Positions 44,584-53,498 of a stretch of 64,000 nt of DNA are shown piece after piece. Below the pieces are notes generated by a model. It was not told the origin of the DNA. It was given only the letters and a program-made list of their open reading frames with translations, and ran no database searches. Each line of letters begins with the position of its first letter. The stretch's first letter is position 1. Source of the stretch: Marinobacter denitrificans (lineage in GTDB: Bacteria; Pseudomonadota; Gammaproteobacteria; Pseudomonadales; Oleiphilaceae); assembly GCF_008795955.1 (NCBI RefSeq), contig NZ_VMHN01000001.1, positions 186,001-250,000 on the forward strand. Reading direction: 5' to 3'. A program made the position numbers and the translations under genes.

Positions 44584-46449
44584 TCAGAATGAGTAGGAAA
44601 CGCTCGCACTCACGAAATCGCGGTCGGTCAACTCGTTATACGGCTTGCCACCGAAAAAGTTTGTATAACCGATATTACCGGTTATGCGGTTCTGGTAAAC
44701 GCCCTGCAGAGACACGCCAATGGCTTTGTTGTCTTCGTTAAAGGCACCACCAGGCTGCGGTGAATACCCTTTCACGTCATGGCTCCAGGCCAGCTGCGGC
44801 GACAGGTTGATGCCCGCGATCGCGTTGGGGTAATTCCACACCAGGCGAGTACGGTAGCCCCAGGAGAACGACGTGGTGAAGCCTTCATTGTCACAGTAGG
44901 AAGTGTTGATATTCAGCGCAGCACCGGTTGAGCCACTGCCATCACAGGCGCCACCAGGCAACTCACCGATACCAAAGGTACCTGACCGGCCATAACGGGC
45001 CTCGTCATCGTCCGGAAGGTCATGCACGTAGGTGGCACCGAATTCCGTAATCAGGGACAAGCGGCTGGCACCCATAACCTGGTCAAAGAACTTGATCAGT
45101 GTGAACTGCGCCTGGGACACATTGAAGCGGTCGTAACCGTCTACTTCAGCACCCCGAAGATCGACTCCCGGATTCTCTTCTTCGCGCTGCTGCTGAAGCA
45201 GGCTTGCAGGCTCACCGGTCTCCGGGTTGACCTGTTGCAGACCACCGTAGATCAGCTCAAACGCGTTCCATTGCAGAGGCATGTTGTCCCGGAAGCTGTA
45301 CTCCGCACCAAGCGACCAACCACCAGGTGTAGTAGTGTTGATACTGATACCGTAGAGGTTGATATTTTCCGGGTACTCTATGAAGTAGCTGGGGAATCGC
45401 TCGCCCTCACGATCATCCCGTACTGTACCGCTGACGTAGGGAAGGCGGCTATTGTACTTGATGTAGTAGAAACCGAGCTCGGAGTCATTCAGCGCCGGTA
45501 CATACCAGCGCAGTGCCACACCGAACTGATCCTTGGAGTCGGCTTCTCTATCGGCAAGACGTGGAGCGATGAAACCCTGCGCATAGGCCTGCGAATCAGG
45601 CAGCTGACCAGCCAGCAGAACCGGGCCACAGCCATCCGCGGCGAAATCGTTAGTAGAGAAGAATGTACCACAGTCGTCCGGACGCACCGGCTCCCAGTCT
45701 GCCTGCACAAAGGTTTCGAGAGTAATGTTTTCAGTAACACCGGCAGACATATAGAACATTTCAACCGGCAGCAGCGCGTCTTTCAGCTCTGAACCCGGTG
45801 CCCGGAATGCTTGTACGTCTACCGGGTTGATAGTATTGATACCACCCTGAATGAAGGTACTTTCACCCCAGCTCAGTACCTGCTTGCCATAGCGGACGCT
45901 GAGCGGCACATCACCGAGGTACCAGTCAGAGAACACATAGGCATCCAGAATCTCGCCACCGGATGCGTTGTCTTTTGCCTGCTCATTCAGTTCACGGCGC
46001 TGGCCCACAGGGTCTACGGCCCTGTTCTCGTCTTTCAGTTCAAAATCGTACCAGTAGCGGCCACGAACAAAGCCACCGACGCGGGTCAGAAGATTGCTGT
46101 CCACGTTGTAGTTAAGAAACAGTTCGCTGTTACCCTTGACGATCTTGGAAACAGTATCCCCTTTTTCGAAATTGAGGTTACCGTCGTCATAGTTGTTGGT
46201 GGAGGCACCAATATTTGCCATAGGCTGACCAGGTGCGTACTCCGGGCCGAGGTTACCCTGAGCAATCAATCTTCTATCGGGATCCTGGGTACGCCAGGTA
46301 GCACCCGCTGACAGCGTGGTGTTAAAAGAGGCTTCCACATCCCCCACATAAAACGAATAGGCAGCCGCCTGGCCGGACATTCCGGCGGCAACCGCTACGG
46401 CCAGCGGCAATTTGGTCCACTGCTGCCATTGATGTGTTTTTCTTGTCAT
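44584..46449 (-). CDS. DUF1302 outer-membrane protein
   Basis: About 621 residues from the ATG at 46449; the frame is open further upstream without family similarity. Its signal peptide (LPLAVAVAAGMSGQAAA) is followed by YVGDVEASFNTTLSAGATWR, the DUF1302 start. Many amphipathic strands, VRYGKQVLSWGESTFIQGGINTINPVD, and a C-terminal aromatic (SVSYSF) are typical of a beta-barrel porin. A disulfide pair (CGTFF...DGC) is plausible. It forms an operon with DUF1329. The pair occurs widely in hydrocarbon- and lipid-using marine bacteria, but the transported substrate is unknown. A GGAG site stands 10 nt upstream. Confidence 0.9.
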   Translation of the reverse strand: MTRKTHQWQQWTKLPLAVAVAAGMSGQAAAYSFYVGDVEASFNTTLSAGATWRTQDPDRRLIAQGNLGPEYAPGQPMANIGASTNNYDDGNLNFEKGDTVSKIVKGNSELFLNYNVDSNLLTRVGGFVRGRYWYDFELKDENRAVDPVGQRRELNEQAKDNASGGEILDAYVFSDWYLGDVPLSVRYGKQVLSWGESTFIQGGINTINPVDVQAFRAPGSELKDALLPVEMFYMSAGVTENITLETFVQADWEPVRPDDCGTFFSTNDFAADGCGPVLLAGQLPDSQAYAQGFIAPRLADREADSKDQFGVALRWYVPALNDSELGFYYIKYNSRLPYVSGTVRDDREGERFPSYFIEYPENINLYGISINTTTPGGWSLGAEYSFRDNMPLQWNAFELIYGGLQQVNPETGEPASLLQQQREEENPGVDLRGAEVDGYDRFNVSQAQFTLIKFFDQVMGASRLSLITEFGATYVHDLPDDDEARYGRSGTFGIGELPGGACDGSGSTGAALNINTSYCDNEGFTTSFSWGYRTRLVWNYPNAIAGINLSPQLAWSHDVKGYSPQPGGAFNEDNKAIGVSLQGVYQNRITGNIGYTNFFGGKPYNELTDRDFVSASVSYSF

Positions 46450-46699
46450 TGGAAGGCTACTCCATTGTTGTTCTGAGTCGCTGCTCTGATTATTGGTATT
46501 CACGATGTTAGGAGGCTTCATGCACAGTGCTCGTGATGTTGGCACTATAGCTAACGCCATCGGACGCTTTGATCAGTCAAAAGTATGATTTTACGATTAC
46601 ACCCCTCTCTGCGGCAGGCTCCCCTCGCACAGAATCACTATAGTCAACATTTCTGGATGCAACCAGTTGTGGTAATGCGGGGTTTTGGCTTCAGTGCAA

Positions 46700-46809
46700 C
46701 AGCAAGTGCGAGACAGGTTTTCGGGAAACGCTACGAGCACATCCATGTGCGCTTGACTTCGGCCATCCATGGCCGAAGACATTCCCGCAAACCTGTCCCG
46801 CACTCGCTG
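46700..46809 (-). repeat. cloverleaf-like intergenic element, copy 2
   Basis: Left arm 46700-46726 and right arm 46783-46809 pair at 24 of 27 positions, with arm sequence unrelated to copy 1. The core contains GCACATCCATGTGC and CTTCGGCC-ATCCAT-GGCCGAAG. It lies 22 bp after the thiolase stop, inside the 382 bp thiolase-DUF1302 spacer (46450-46831). I see no other feature in that spacer. Confidence 0.9.
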
Positions 46810-46831
46810 CCATGCCGACGAGCAGCCTACA

Positions 46832-48016
46832 TCACAGCATTTCGATGGCCATTGCCGTGGCCTCGCCACCGCCAATGCACAGCGCCGCAATGCCCTTCTT
46901 TTTGCCGTAGTGCTTCAGAGAGTGCATCAGCGTTACCAGCAACCGTGAGCCGGTGGAGCCAACGGGGTGACCCTGGGCGCAGGCGCCGCCGTGGATGTTG
47001 ACCTTCTCAGGGTCCAGGCCGAGTTCGCGGATAGGCATCATGGCGACCATGGCGAAGGCTTCGTTGATTTCGAACAGATCCACGTCGTCCTTGGTCCAGC
47101 CGGTTTTACCGAACAGCGTTTCGATCGCACCGACCGGGGCGCAGGTGAATTCCGACGGGTGCTGGGACTGGGTGCTATGGGCGACAATGCGGGCCAGCGG
47201 CTTGAGGCCGCGCTTTTCGGCCTCGGACTCGCGCATCAGCACCAGGGCAGATGCGCCGTCGGAGATAGAGGAAGCATTGGCGGCGGTAACGGTGCCATCT
47301 TTGCTGAATGCCGGCCGCAGGCTCGGAATCTTCTCAATGTTGGCGTTATGGGGCTGTTCATCGTCTTCAACAACCACTTCCCCTTTGCGGGTTTTTACGG
47401 TGACCGGAATAATCTCCTCTTTGAGCAATCCCTTCTCAATGGCGGTTTTGGCGCGGGTAAGAGAGGTGATGGCGTACTCGTCCATCTCTTCTCGGGTATA
47501 GCCTTTCTTGTCGGCCATTTCCTGGGCGAACGCGCCCATCAGACGACCGGTTTCTGCATCTTCAAGTCCGTCGAGAAACATGTGGTCCTGGGGCGCCTGC
47601 CCGGGCCCCATCCGATAGCCGCTGCGAACCCCCTGAAGGATATAGGGGGCATTGGACATACTCTCCATGCCACCAGCCACCATGATGTCGTTGCTGCCCG
47701 CCTTGATCACGTCGTGGGCGAACATGGCCGCTTTCATGCCGGAACCGCACAGCTTGTTGATTGTGGTGGCGCCGGTACTGTCAGGCAGGCCGGCCTGTCG
47801 CATCGCCTGCCGGGCTGGGCCCTGTTTCAGGCCTGCGGGCAACACGTTACCCATGATCACTTCCTGAACGTCAGCAGCCTGAAGTCCGGCGCGGCGGATG
47901 GCCTCGGCGATACTCATGGCACCCAGCTCCGGCGCGGAGACTGCGGCCAGGCTACCCTGGAAGCCGCCCATTGGGGTGCGTACACCGCTGACGATTACGA
48001 CGTTATCTGTGGTCAT
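46832..48016 (-). CDS. acetyl-CoA acetyltransferase (thiolase)
   Basis: A 394-residue thiolase. The nucleophilic Cys lies in TTINKLCGSGMKA near residue 89. GGMESMSNAPYIL, NEAFAMVAM, the His in GGACAQGHPVGSTGSR and the second Cys in ALCIGGGEATA complete the active site. The substrate loop and length match AtoB/PhaA-type biosynthetic thiolases, which condense two acetyl-CoA or split acetoacetyl-CoA. It is alone on the strand, with an element in its 3' region. Whether it serves beta-oxidation, ketone-body or PHA metabolism cannot be decided here. Confidence 0.93.
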   Translation of the reverse strand: MTTDNVVIVSGVRTPMGGFQGSLAAVSAPELGAMSIAEAIRRAGLQAADVQEVIMGNVLPAGLKQGPARQAMRQAGLPDSTGATTINKLCGSGMKAAMFAHDVIKAGSNDIMVAGGMESMSNAPYILQGVRSGYRMGPGQAPQDHMFLDGLEDAETGRLMGAFAQEMADKKGYTREEMDEYAITSLTRAKTAIEKGLLKEEIIPVTVKTRKGEVVVEDDEQPHNANIEKIPSLRPAFSKDGTVTAANASSISDGASALVLMRESEAEKRGLKPLARIVAHSTQSQHPSEFTCAPVGAIETLFGKTGWTKDDVDLFEINEAFAMVAMMPIRELGLDPEKVNIHGGACAQGHPVGSTGSRLLVTLMHSLKHYGKKKGIAALCIGGGEATAMAIEML

Positions 48017-48088
48017 GATTGGGTCTCTCTGTTCGTCTGTTCGTGTAGGTTGGTTTTCGGATCAGCCGAATCCGTAATCCGAAATTCA

Positions 48089-49210
48089 TCAGGCTTTATG
48101 CGGCGCCTCAAGGTACTCCTGGGACTGCATCTCCAGTAACCGTGATTCGGTTCGCTCAAATTCGAAGCCAAGCCGCCCTCCGGCATACAGGTCGGTGATA
48201 GCGGCTTCTGCGGAAATGATAACTTTCACATTGCGGTCATAAAACTCATCGACCATATTAATGAAGCGTCTGGCCTGGTCATCCTTGTCCTTACCCAGAA
48301 CCGGTACATTACTGATGATGACGGCGTGGAATTCCCGTGCCAGTTCGATGTAATCGTTCTGGCTTCTGGGGCCGTCACACAGAGTCTTGAAGTCGAACCA
48401 CACCACGTCGTCTGCGTGATTGATCGCCGTGAGCTTGCGGCCGTTGATTTCAAGCTCGAGGCTGTGGCTTCCGGCTTCAACAGCAAGGCTGTCGTAGCTT
48501 TTCTGCAGGCTCCTGTCGGCCTCCTCGTCCAGTGGGTGATGGTAAAGCTCCGCCTGCTCCAGGGTTCGCAGACGATAATCCACGCCACCATCCACATTCA
48601 CCACGTCGGTGTGCTTCTTCACCAGATCAATCGCGGGCAGGAACCGGGCGCGCTGAAGCCCGTCCTTGTATAGGCCGTCCGGGACAATATTGGAGGTACA
48701 GACGAGGGTGACACCTCGGCTGAACAGGCCATCCATCAGGGTGGCCAGGATCATGGCATCGCCGATGTCCGACACGAAAAACTCATCAAAACAGATAACC
48801 CGGGTTTCGTCCGCAAACATTCGGGCTACAAGTTCCAGCGGGTTTTTCTCGCCCTTCAGCGCCTTCAACTCTTTGTGGACGCGCTGCATAAAGCGGTGAA
48901 AGTGCACCCGCATCTTGCGATCAAAAGGCAGGGACTCGTAGAAAGTATCCATCAGGTAGGTTTTGCCGCGACCCACACCGCCCCAGAAGTAGAGGCCTTT
49001 AACAGGGTCTTCCTTGCCTTTTTTCAGCTTGAGGCGCAGTTTGACCATCGGTTTTTCCCGCTCCCTTTCCGCCGCCACCAGTTTGTCGTACAGTGACTGC
49101 AAACGGCGCACTGCGTCTTCCTGGGCCGGGTCCTTCTGAAACTCCGGCCGCTCAAGGTCCTGCTGGTATCGTTCCCATGGGGTCATATGGATGCGCTTTT
49201 GGGGTGTCAT
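48089..49210 (-). CDS. zapE: cell-division ATPase ZapE (AFG1 family)
   Basis: A 373-residue AFG1-like AAA ATPase. It shows TPWERYQQDLERPEFQKDPAQEDAVRRLQ at the N-terminus, Walker A in YFWGGVGRGKTYLMDTF, HFHRFMQRVH, Walker B VICFDEFFVSDIGDA, sensor-like TSNIVPDGLYKDGLQRARFLPAI and the C-terminal ISAEAAI...FEFERTESRLLEMQS. ZapE destabilises FtsZ polymers at late division in E. coli (375 residues). The ATG at 49210 gives a similar length; ATGs at 49240 and 49186 are alternatives. It diverges from zapG across 299 bp. That spacer holds a near-perfect hairpin (49351-49375) and a TATACT box at 49391 facing zapG. Confidence 0.92.
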   Translation of the reverse strand: MTPQKRIHMTPWERYQQDLERPEFQKDPAQEDAVRRLQSLYDKLVAAEREREKPMVKLRLKLKKGKEDPVKGLYFWGGVGRGKTYLMDTFYESLPFDRKMRVHFHRFMQRVHKELKALKGEKNPLELVARMFADETRVICFDEFFVSDIGDAMILATLMDGLFSRGVTLVCTSNIVPDGLYKDGLQRARFLPAIDLVKKHTDVVNVDGGVDYRLRTLEQAELYHHPLDEEADRSLQKSYDSLAVEAGSHSLELEINGRKLTAINHADDVVWFDFKTLCDGPRSQNDYIELAREFHAVIISNVPVLGKDKDDQARRFINMVDEFYDRNVKVIISAEAAITDLYAGGRLGFEFERTESRLLEMQSQEYLEAPHKA

Positions 49211-49509
49211 TAAGGCGTTTCCCGAAGTATGGTCATTCATAACGGCGGCGTATTGTGGCCGATTTTGGCTTTTTTCGCCATGGTCCGGAACTGTCCGGAG
49301 CCCCCCTGAACCGAAGCGGCAGGCGAAAGATACGACGCAATACGACGATTGGCGCACGCGTCACTCGTGTGCGCCGAGGCTTTGGAGCGTTATACTCTGG
49401 GAAGGGATTGCAACCACGTTAATTAAAGCCAGCGGATCTGGCGTATTCAGACCTGCCGGTATACTGATATTACCGGCATGGCCGATTCATCAAAAGGACG
49501 ACACAGCTT

Positions 49510-49950
49510 ATGACAAACCTGATTCTGGCAGCTATCGCCGCATTGATTGTTGGCATTGTCATCGGGGTACTGGTTGGCCGCTCCGGTCAGGGCTCCACCT
49601 TGCGTCAGCGCCGGGCTGAACAGCAGATTGAAGAACTGAGGAACGAGTACACCCGCTATCAGGCACAGGTCAACGAGCACTTCATGGAGTCTGCACATCT
49701 GCTGCGCCGTTTCAACGACACATACCGCGATGTGAACCAGCATATGGCCCGCGGCGCCAACCGCCTTTGCAACGACGAAGACTGGCTGCTTGAACTGGAG
49801 AAAGAAAATGCCAGAGCCCGCCTGGAAGAGAGTTCCAGCGGCAAGGATGGCGTAGAGCCGCCCCGGGATTATGCCCCGAAAAGCGACCCCAAAGAGAAAG
49901 GCACGCTGGCTGAAGATTTCGGGCTGGCCGAGAAAGAGCAGAAAGCGTGA
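49510..49950 (+). CDS. zapG: DUF1043/YhcB (ZapG) membrane protein
   Basis: A 146-residue bitopic protein. The N-terminal TM at residues 3-23 (NLILAAIAALIVGIVIGVLVG) is followed by a coiled coil (LRQRRAEQQIEELRNEYTRYQAQVNEHF) and the family core MESAHLLRRFNDTYRDVNQHMARGANRLC. The charged tail is disordered. YhcB/ZapG couples division with peptidoglycan and envelope growth. Divergent placement next to zapE is the common gammaproteobacterial arrangement. It ends 29 bp from the convergent Nif3-family gene. Family confidence is high. Confidence 0.92.
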   Translation: MTNLILAAIAALIVGIVIGVLVGRSGQGSTLRQRRAEQQIEELRNEYTRYQAQVNEHFMESAHLLRRFNDTYRDVNQHMARGANRLCNDEDWLLELEKENARARLEESSSGKDGVEPPRDYAPKSDPKEKGTLAEDFGLAEKEQKA

Positions 49951-49979
49951 CGATTAAACCGGGCGTTTGAACCGGGTAA

Positions 49980-50723
49980 TCAAACAGGATTGTCGCAGTC
50001 GATGAACCGGTGGCTTACCCCGAACGCTTCTTCCAGGGCCCGCCCCAGGGCCTGAACACCGTATCGCTCCGTGGCGTGGTGCCCCGCCGCATAGTAATGG
50101 ATGCCACACTCGCGGGCGGTATGGGTTGTCGGCTCTGAAATCTCGCCGCTGATATAGGCATCGAGTCCCGCTTCCACCGCCTTGCCGATGAACCCCTGGG
50201 CTGCGCCGGTACACCAGCCAACCCTTGAAATCTCAGCAGGGCCAGCTCCCACCACCAGAGGAGCACGGTTTAATCGTTCCCCAATCAGGTCTGCGAAGGC
50301 CCCGGCCAGCATCGGAGCCTTCAGCTCGCCCTGCCATACCAGGCCACCCAACGGCTGTGGATCACAAATGCCCAACACATCTGCCAACTGGCGGTTGTTC
50401 CCGTAGTCCGGATGGTCATCCAGTGGCAGATGATAGGCCACCAGATTGATGTCGTGATCCAGCAGAGTTTTGATCCGCTCACGCTTCATACCACGAATGA
50501 CCGGATCTTCGCCCTTCCAGAAGTACCCATGGTGTACCAGGATCATGTCTGCGCCAGCATCGACAGCCGCATCAATGAGCGCCTGCGAGGCAGTGACGCC
50601 GGTGATGATGGTTTTCACCTCTTCTCTGCCCTCGACCTGCAGGCCATTGGGGCAGTAGTCCTGGAAATGCTCAGGGCTAAGCCATAGGTTCAGAGTGCGG
50701 AGTATCTCGCTGCGCGATGCCAT
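49980..50723 (-). CDS. Nif3-like dinuclear metal center protein (YbgI family)
   Basis: A 247-residue protein with paired metal-binding signatures at both ends: VTASQALIDAAVDAGADMILVHHGYFWKGEDPVI near residue 45, and HYYAAGHHATERYGVQALGRAL near residue 205. These supply His/Asp/Glu ligands of the Nif3/YbgI di-metal site. LNLVAYHLPLDDHPDYGNNRQLA is also typical. In E. coli YbgI is proposed as a GTP cyclohydrolase 1 type 2 homologue, but the real reaction is unsettled. It is 36 bp downstream of hisC on the opposite side of zapG. Confidence 0.9.
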   Translation of the reverse strand: MASRSEILRTLNLWLSPEHFQDYCPNGLQVEGREEVKTIITGVTASQALIDAAVDAGADMILVHHGYFWKGEDPVIRGMKRERIKTLLDHDINLVAYHLPLDDHPDYGNNRQLADVLGICDPQPLGGLVWQGELKAPMLAGAFADLIGERLNRAPLVVGAGPAEISRVGWCTGAAQGFIGKAVEAGLDAYISGEISEPTTHTARECGIHYYAAGHHATERYGVQALGRALEEAFGVSHRFIDCDNPV

Positions 50724-50758
50724 AGGGTCTCCGTATTCAGTGCCTGAAATTTGTCGTA

Positions 50759-51814
50759 TTACACCAGCGCTTCAAGGCATTCGATCAATCGTTTGTTCTG
50801 ATCTGCGGTGCCTGTGGTAATACGCAGAAAATCCGAAATTCGGGGCTTGTTGAAGTGGCGCACGATCACCCCCTGCTCCCGCAGCCCCTTCGCCAGTGCC
50901 TCGCCTGTATGTTCTGGATGACGGGCAAAGATGAAATTGGCTTTGGACGGCAAAACCTCGAATCCGAGCTCCTCCAGCCTGGAAGCCACCCACTCCCGCT
51001 CACCGATAACGCCCTCGCAGGTGGCCCGGAACCAGTCGTCATCCTCAAAGGCTGCACGGGCGCCTGCTAGCGCCAGGCGATCCAGCGGGTAGGAGTTAAA
51101 GCTGTTTTTTACCCGGTTCAGCGCCTCAATAAGCTCGGCGCTTCCCACTGCAAAGCCGACTCGTAATCCGGCCAGGGACCGCGCTTTGGAGAGCGTCTGG
51201 CAGACCAGAAGGTTCGGGTATTTGCCCACCAGCCCGATGGCGCTTTCGCCACCGAAATCCACATAGGCCTCGTCCACAACCACAACCCGGTCGGGGTTGG
51301 CGGCAACGATAGCCTCAACCTTGTCAAGCGCCAGGTAGCACCCGGTGGGGGCATTGGGGTTAGGGAAAATAATGCCACCATTAGGCTGCCTGTAGTCTTC
51401 GGGATTAATCTCGAAGCTGTCAGTCAGCGGTACGGTCTTGCCCTCAATGTTATAGAGGCCACAGTACACAGGGTAGAAGCTATAGGTGATATCCGGGTAG
51501 AGAACCGGCTCGCCGTGTTGGAACAGGCCATAGAAAATATGCGCCAGCACTTCGTCAGAGCCGTTGCCGAGGAAAATCTGTTCTTTCTCAACGCTGTAAT
51601 ATTGGGCGATGGTGCCTTTCAGCGCTTCACCTTCGGGATCCGGGTAGAGCCTGAGATTATCGCCCAGCTCTGCGGTAATGGCCTCGATCACCTTCGGCGA
51701 GGGGCCGAAAGGGTTCTCGTTGGTATTCAGCTTCACCAGATTGGCCATCTTCGGCTGCTCTCCCGGTACATAGGGGGTCAGCTTTTCCACCAACGGACTC
51801 CAGAACTTGCTCAT
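50759..51814 (-). CDS. hisC: histidinol-phosphate aminotransferase
   Basis: A 351-residue class I/II PLP aminotransferase for step 7 of histidine synthesis. Characteristic blocks are [17 protein letters not shown] at the N-terminus, [39 protein letters not shown] and [19 protein letters not shown] with the Schiff-base Lys in SKAR. The C-terminal Arg lies in [14 protein letters not shown]. An AGGAG site precedes the ATG. It is separated from hisD by a 204 bp spacer holding a REP-like hairpin and copy 3 of the dispersed element, so expression relative to hisGD may be uncoupled. Confidence 0.95.
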   Translation of the reverse strand: MSKFWSPLVEKLTPYVPGEQPKMANLVKLNTNENPFGPSPKVIEAITAELGDNLRLYPDPEGEALKGTIAQYYSVEKEQIFLGNGSDEVLAHIFYGLFQHGEPVLYPDITYSFYPVYCGLYNIEGKTVPLTDSFEINPEDYRQPNGGIIFPNPNAPTGCYLALDKVEAIVAANPDRVVVVDEAYVDFGGESAIGLVGKYPNLLVCQTLSKARSLAGLRVGFAVGSAELIEALNRVKNSFNSYPLDRLALAGARAAFEDDDWFRATCEGVIGEREWVASRLEELGFEVLPSKANFIFARHPEHTGEALAKGLREQGVIVRHFNKPRISDFLRITTGTADQNKRLIECLEALV

Positions 51815-51838
51815 TATTCTTCAACTCCTGAGGAGGTC

Positions 51839-51944
51839 GGGTGGTACGGAGAGCTTCCCGGGGCACGCTACGAGCACATCCATGTGCGCTTGACTCCGGC
51901 CATCCATGGCCGGAGACATCCCCGTGAAGCTCTCCGCACCACCC
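51839..51944 (-). repeat. cloverleaf-like intergenic element, copy 3
   Basis: Left arm 51839-51863 and right arm 51920-51944 pair at 23 of 25 positions, and their sequence again differs from other copies. The second core hairpin is CTCCGGCC-ATCCAT-GGCCGGAG. Relative to copies 1 and 2 both partners of one base pair have changed (T-A to C-G). The element ends 25 bp before the hisC start. Confidence 0.9.
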
Positions 51945-51980
51945 TCGCAGTCTTTACAGTGGCCTGCACAAAACGTAGGT

Positions 51981-52008
51981 CGGATTAGGCCCAACGGGCC
52001 GTAATCCG
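51981..52008 (-). repeat. REP-like palindrome downstream of hisD
   Basis: CGGATTAGGCCC and GGGCCGTAATCCG form a stem with one bulged base and a 3-nt AAC loop, starting 10 bp after the hisD stop. GGATTA...TAATCC palindromes of this kind recur in many gammaproteobacterial genomes. It could protect the 3' end of hisGD mRNA. Confidence 0.65.
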
Positions 52009-52018
52009 CCAGAGCCAG

Positions 52019-53326
52019 TTAATCCTTAATCCTATACTCCGCCGACCGGGCATGCGCCGTAAGCCCCTCGCCCCGGGCCAGCACCGAAGCCACCCGTCCC
52101 ATCCGGTCCGCGCCCGCGGCGGAAAAGCCGATAATGGAGGACCGCTTCTGGAAGTCATAAACCCCCAGCGGCGAGGAGAAGCGCGCCGTACCGGATGTCG
52201 GCAACACGTGGTTCGGGCCGGCGCAGTAGTCACCCAGCGCCTCGGCCGTGAAGCGGCCCATAAAAATCGCACCAGCATGACGAATTTCTTCCACCAGGCT
52301 TTCCGGATCTTCCACCGAAAGCTCCAGGTGTTCCGGTGCAATGCGGTTGGAAACCCTAGCAGCCTCAGACAGATCCGCCACGTGAATCAGCGCAGCCCTG
52401 TCAGTCATGGAAGTGGCGATAATTTCGGCCCGTTCCATGGTAGGCAACAGCTTATTGATACTGGCTTCCACCGCATCAAGGAACGCCGCATCCGGGCTAA
52501 TCAAGATAGACTGGGCCTGCTCATCGTGCTCAGCCTGGGAGAACAAGTCCATAGCAATCCAGTCCGGATCGGTTTTGCCATCGCAGATCACCAGGATCTC
52601 CGAAGGACCAGCAATCATATCGATGCCGACAGTACCGAAAACTTCCCGCTTAGCGGTGGCAACGAATATATTGCCGGGGCCGACGATTTTATCAACGGCA
52701 GGAATGGTTCCAGTACCATAAGCCAAAGCGCCGACAGCCTGCGCACCACCGACACAAAACACCCGATCAACCCCCGCTATCGCAGCAGAGGCCAGAACCA
52801 TATCGTTCACCACACCATCCGGTGTAGGAACCACCATAATCACCTCGCCCACACCAGCAACCTTCGCCGGGATAGCGTTCATCAAAACCGACGACGGATA
52901 CGCGGCCTTGCCACCGGGCACATACAGACCAGCGCGGTCCAACGGCGTTACCTTCTGCCCAAGGACCGTGCCGTCTTCGTCTTCGTACTGCCAAGACTTC
53001 TGATTCTGGCGTTCATGATAATCGCGAACCCGCTCGGCGGCTTTCTCAAGCGCAGCCCGCTGGTCCTGGGGAATAGCCTCCAGCGCCTTCTGCAACCGCT
53101 CTTGCCCCATCTCCAGCTCGGCGACAGAGCCCACTTTCAGGCGATCAAATTTCTCGGTAAATTCCAGAACCGCTGCATCACCACGGGTTTTCACCTCGTG
53201 CAGGATATGACGAACCGACTCATTTACTTGATGATCAACACTGTCATCCCAAGCCAGCAGCCTGGCCAGCGCACTGTCAAAGTCACTCTGGGAAGTGTTT
53301 AATCGTTTGATGCTGATATCGGTCAT
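52019..53326 (-). CDS. hisD: histidinol dehydrogenase
   Basis: A 435-residue enzyme oxidising histidinol to histidine in two NAD-dependent steps. It shows [83 protein letters not shown] with metal ligands, and [39 protein letters not shown]. The ATG at 53326 has AGGAT 9 nt upstream; a GTG one codon earlier is possible. It is flanked on both sides by copies of the dispersed element, between hisG and hisC. Confidence 0.96.
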   Translation of the reverse strand: MTDISIKRLNTSQSDFDSALARLLAWDDSVDHQVNESVRHILHEVKTRGDAAVLEFTEKFDRLKVGSVAELEMGQERLQKALEAIPQDQRAALEKAAERVRDYHERQNQKSWQYEDEDGTVLGQKVTPLDRAGLYVPGGKAAYPSSVLMNAIPAKVAGVGEVIMVVPTPDGVVNDMVLASAAIAGVDRVFCVGGAQAVGALAYGTGTIPAVDKIVGPGNIFVATAKREVFGTVGIDMIAGPSEILVICDGKTDPDWIAMDLFSQAEHDEQAQSILISPDAAFLDAVEASINKLLPTMERAEIIATSMTDRAALIHVADLSEAARVSNRIAPEHLELSVEDPESLVEEIRHAGAIFMGRFTAEALGDYCAGPNHVLPTSGTARFSSPLGVYDFQKRSSIIGFSAAGADRMGRVASVLARGEGLTAHARSAEYRIKD

Positions 53327-53386
53327 CACTGAATCCTGTTCCGGATTGTTAACTCAAGCCTGTTGAAGGCAACGCCTTAGTAGGGA

Positions 53387-53497
53387 AAGTGCTCAGGGAC
53401 GGCTTTCCAAAACTGTACGGAGCCATGGATGGCGGAGTCCAAGCGTCACATGGATGTGCCGAAGGAGCGTGTTTTGGAAAGCCGTCCCTGAGCGCTT
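53387..53497 (-). repeat. cloverleaf-like intergenic element, copy 4 (diverged core)
   Basis: Left arm 53387-53413 and right arm 53471-53497 match at 26 of 27 positions, the exception being a G-T pair. The core, read on the minus strand, keeps CACATCCATGTG and GCCATCCATGGC but differs elsewhere from the other copies. Orientation of the core is opposite to copies 2 and 3 on the plus strand. It begins 1 bp after the hisG stop and fills the hisG-hisD spacer. Confidence 0.88.
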
Positions 53498-53498
53498 C

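Noticed and set aside
46450..46600. TTGACT and TATAGT boxes upstream of the DUF1302 gene as a promoter
   Set aside because: Spacing of about 25 bp is incompatible with a sigma-70 promoter.
48029..48088. Possible second REP-like palindrome between zapE and the thiolase gene
   Set aside because: Only a short CGGAT...ATCCG pairing with interrupted arms; too degenerate to list as a repeat.
49351..49375. Hairpin GGCGCACGCG...CGTGTGCGCC in the zapE-zapG spacer as a terminator
   Set aside because: No T run, and it lies between divergent genes, where a terminator is not expected; mentioned under zapE only.
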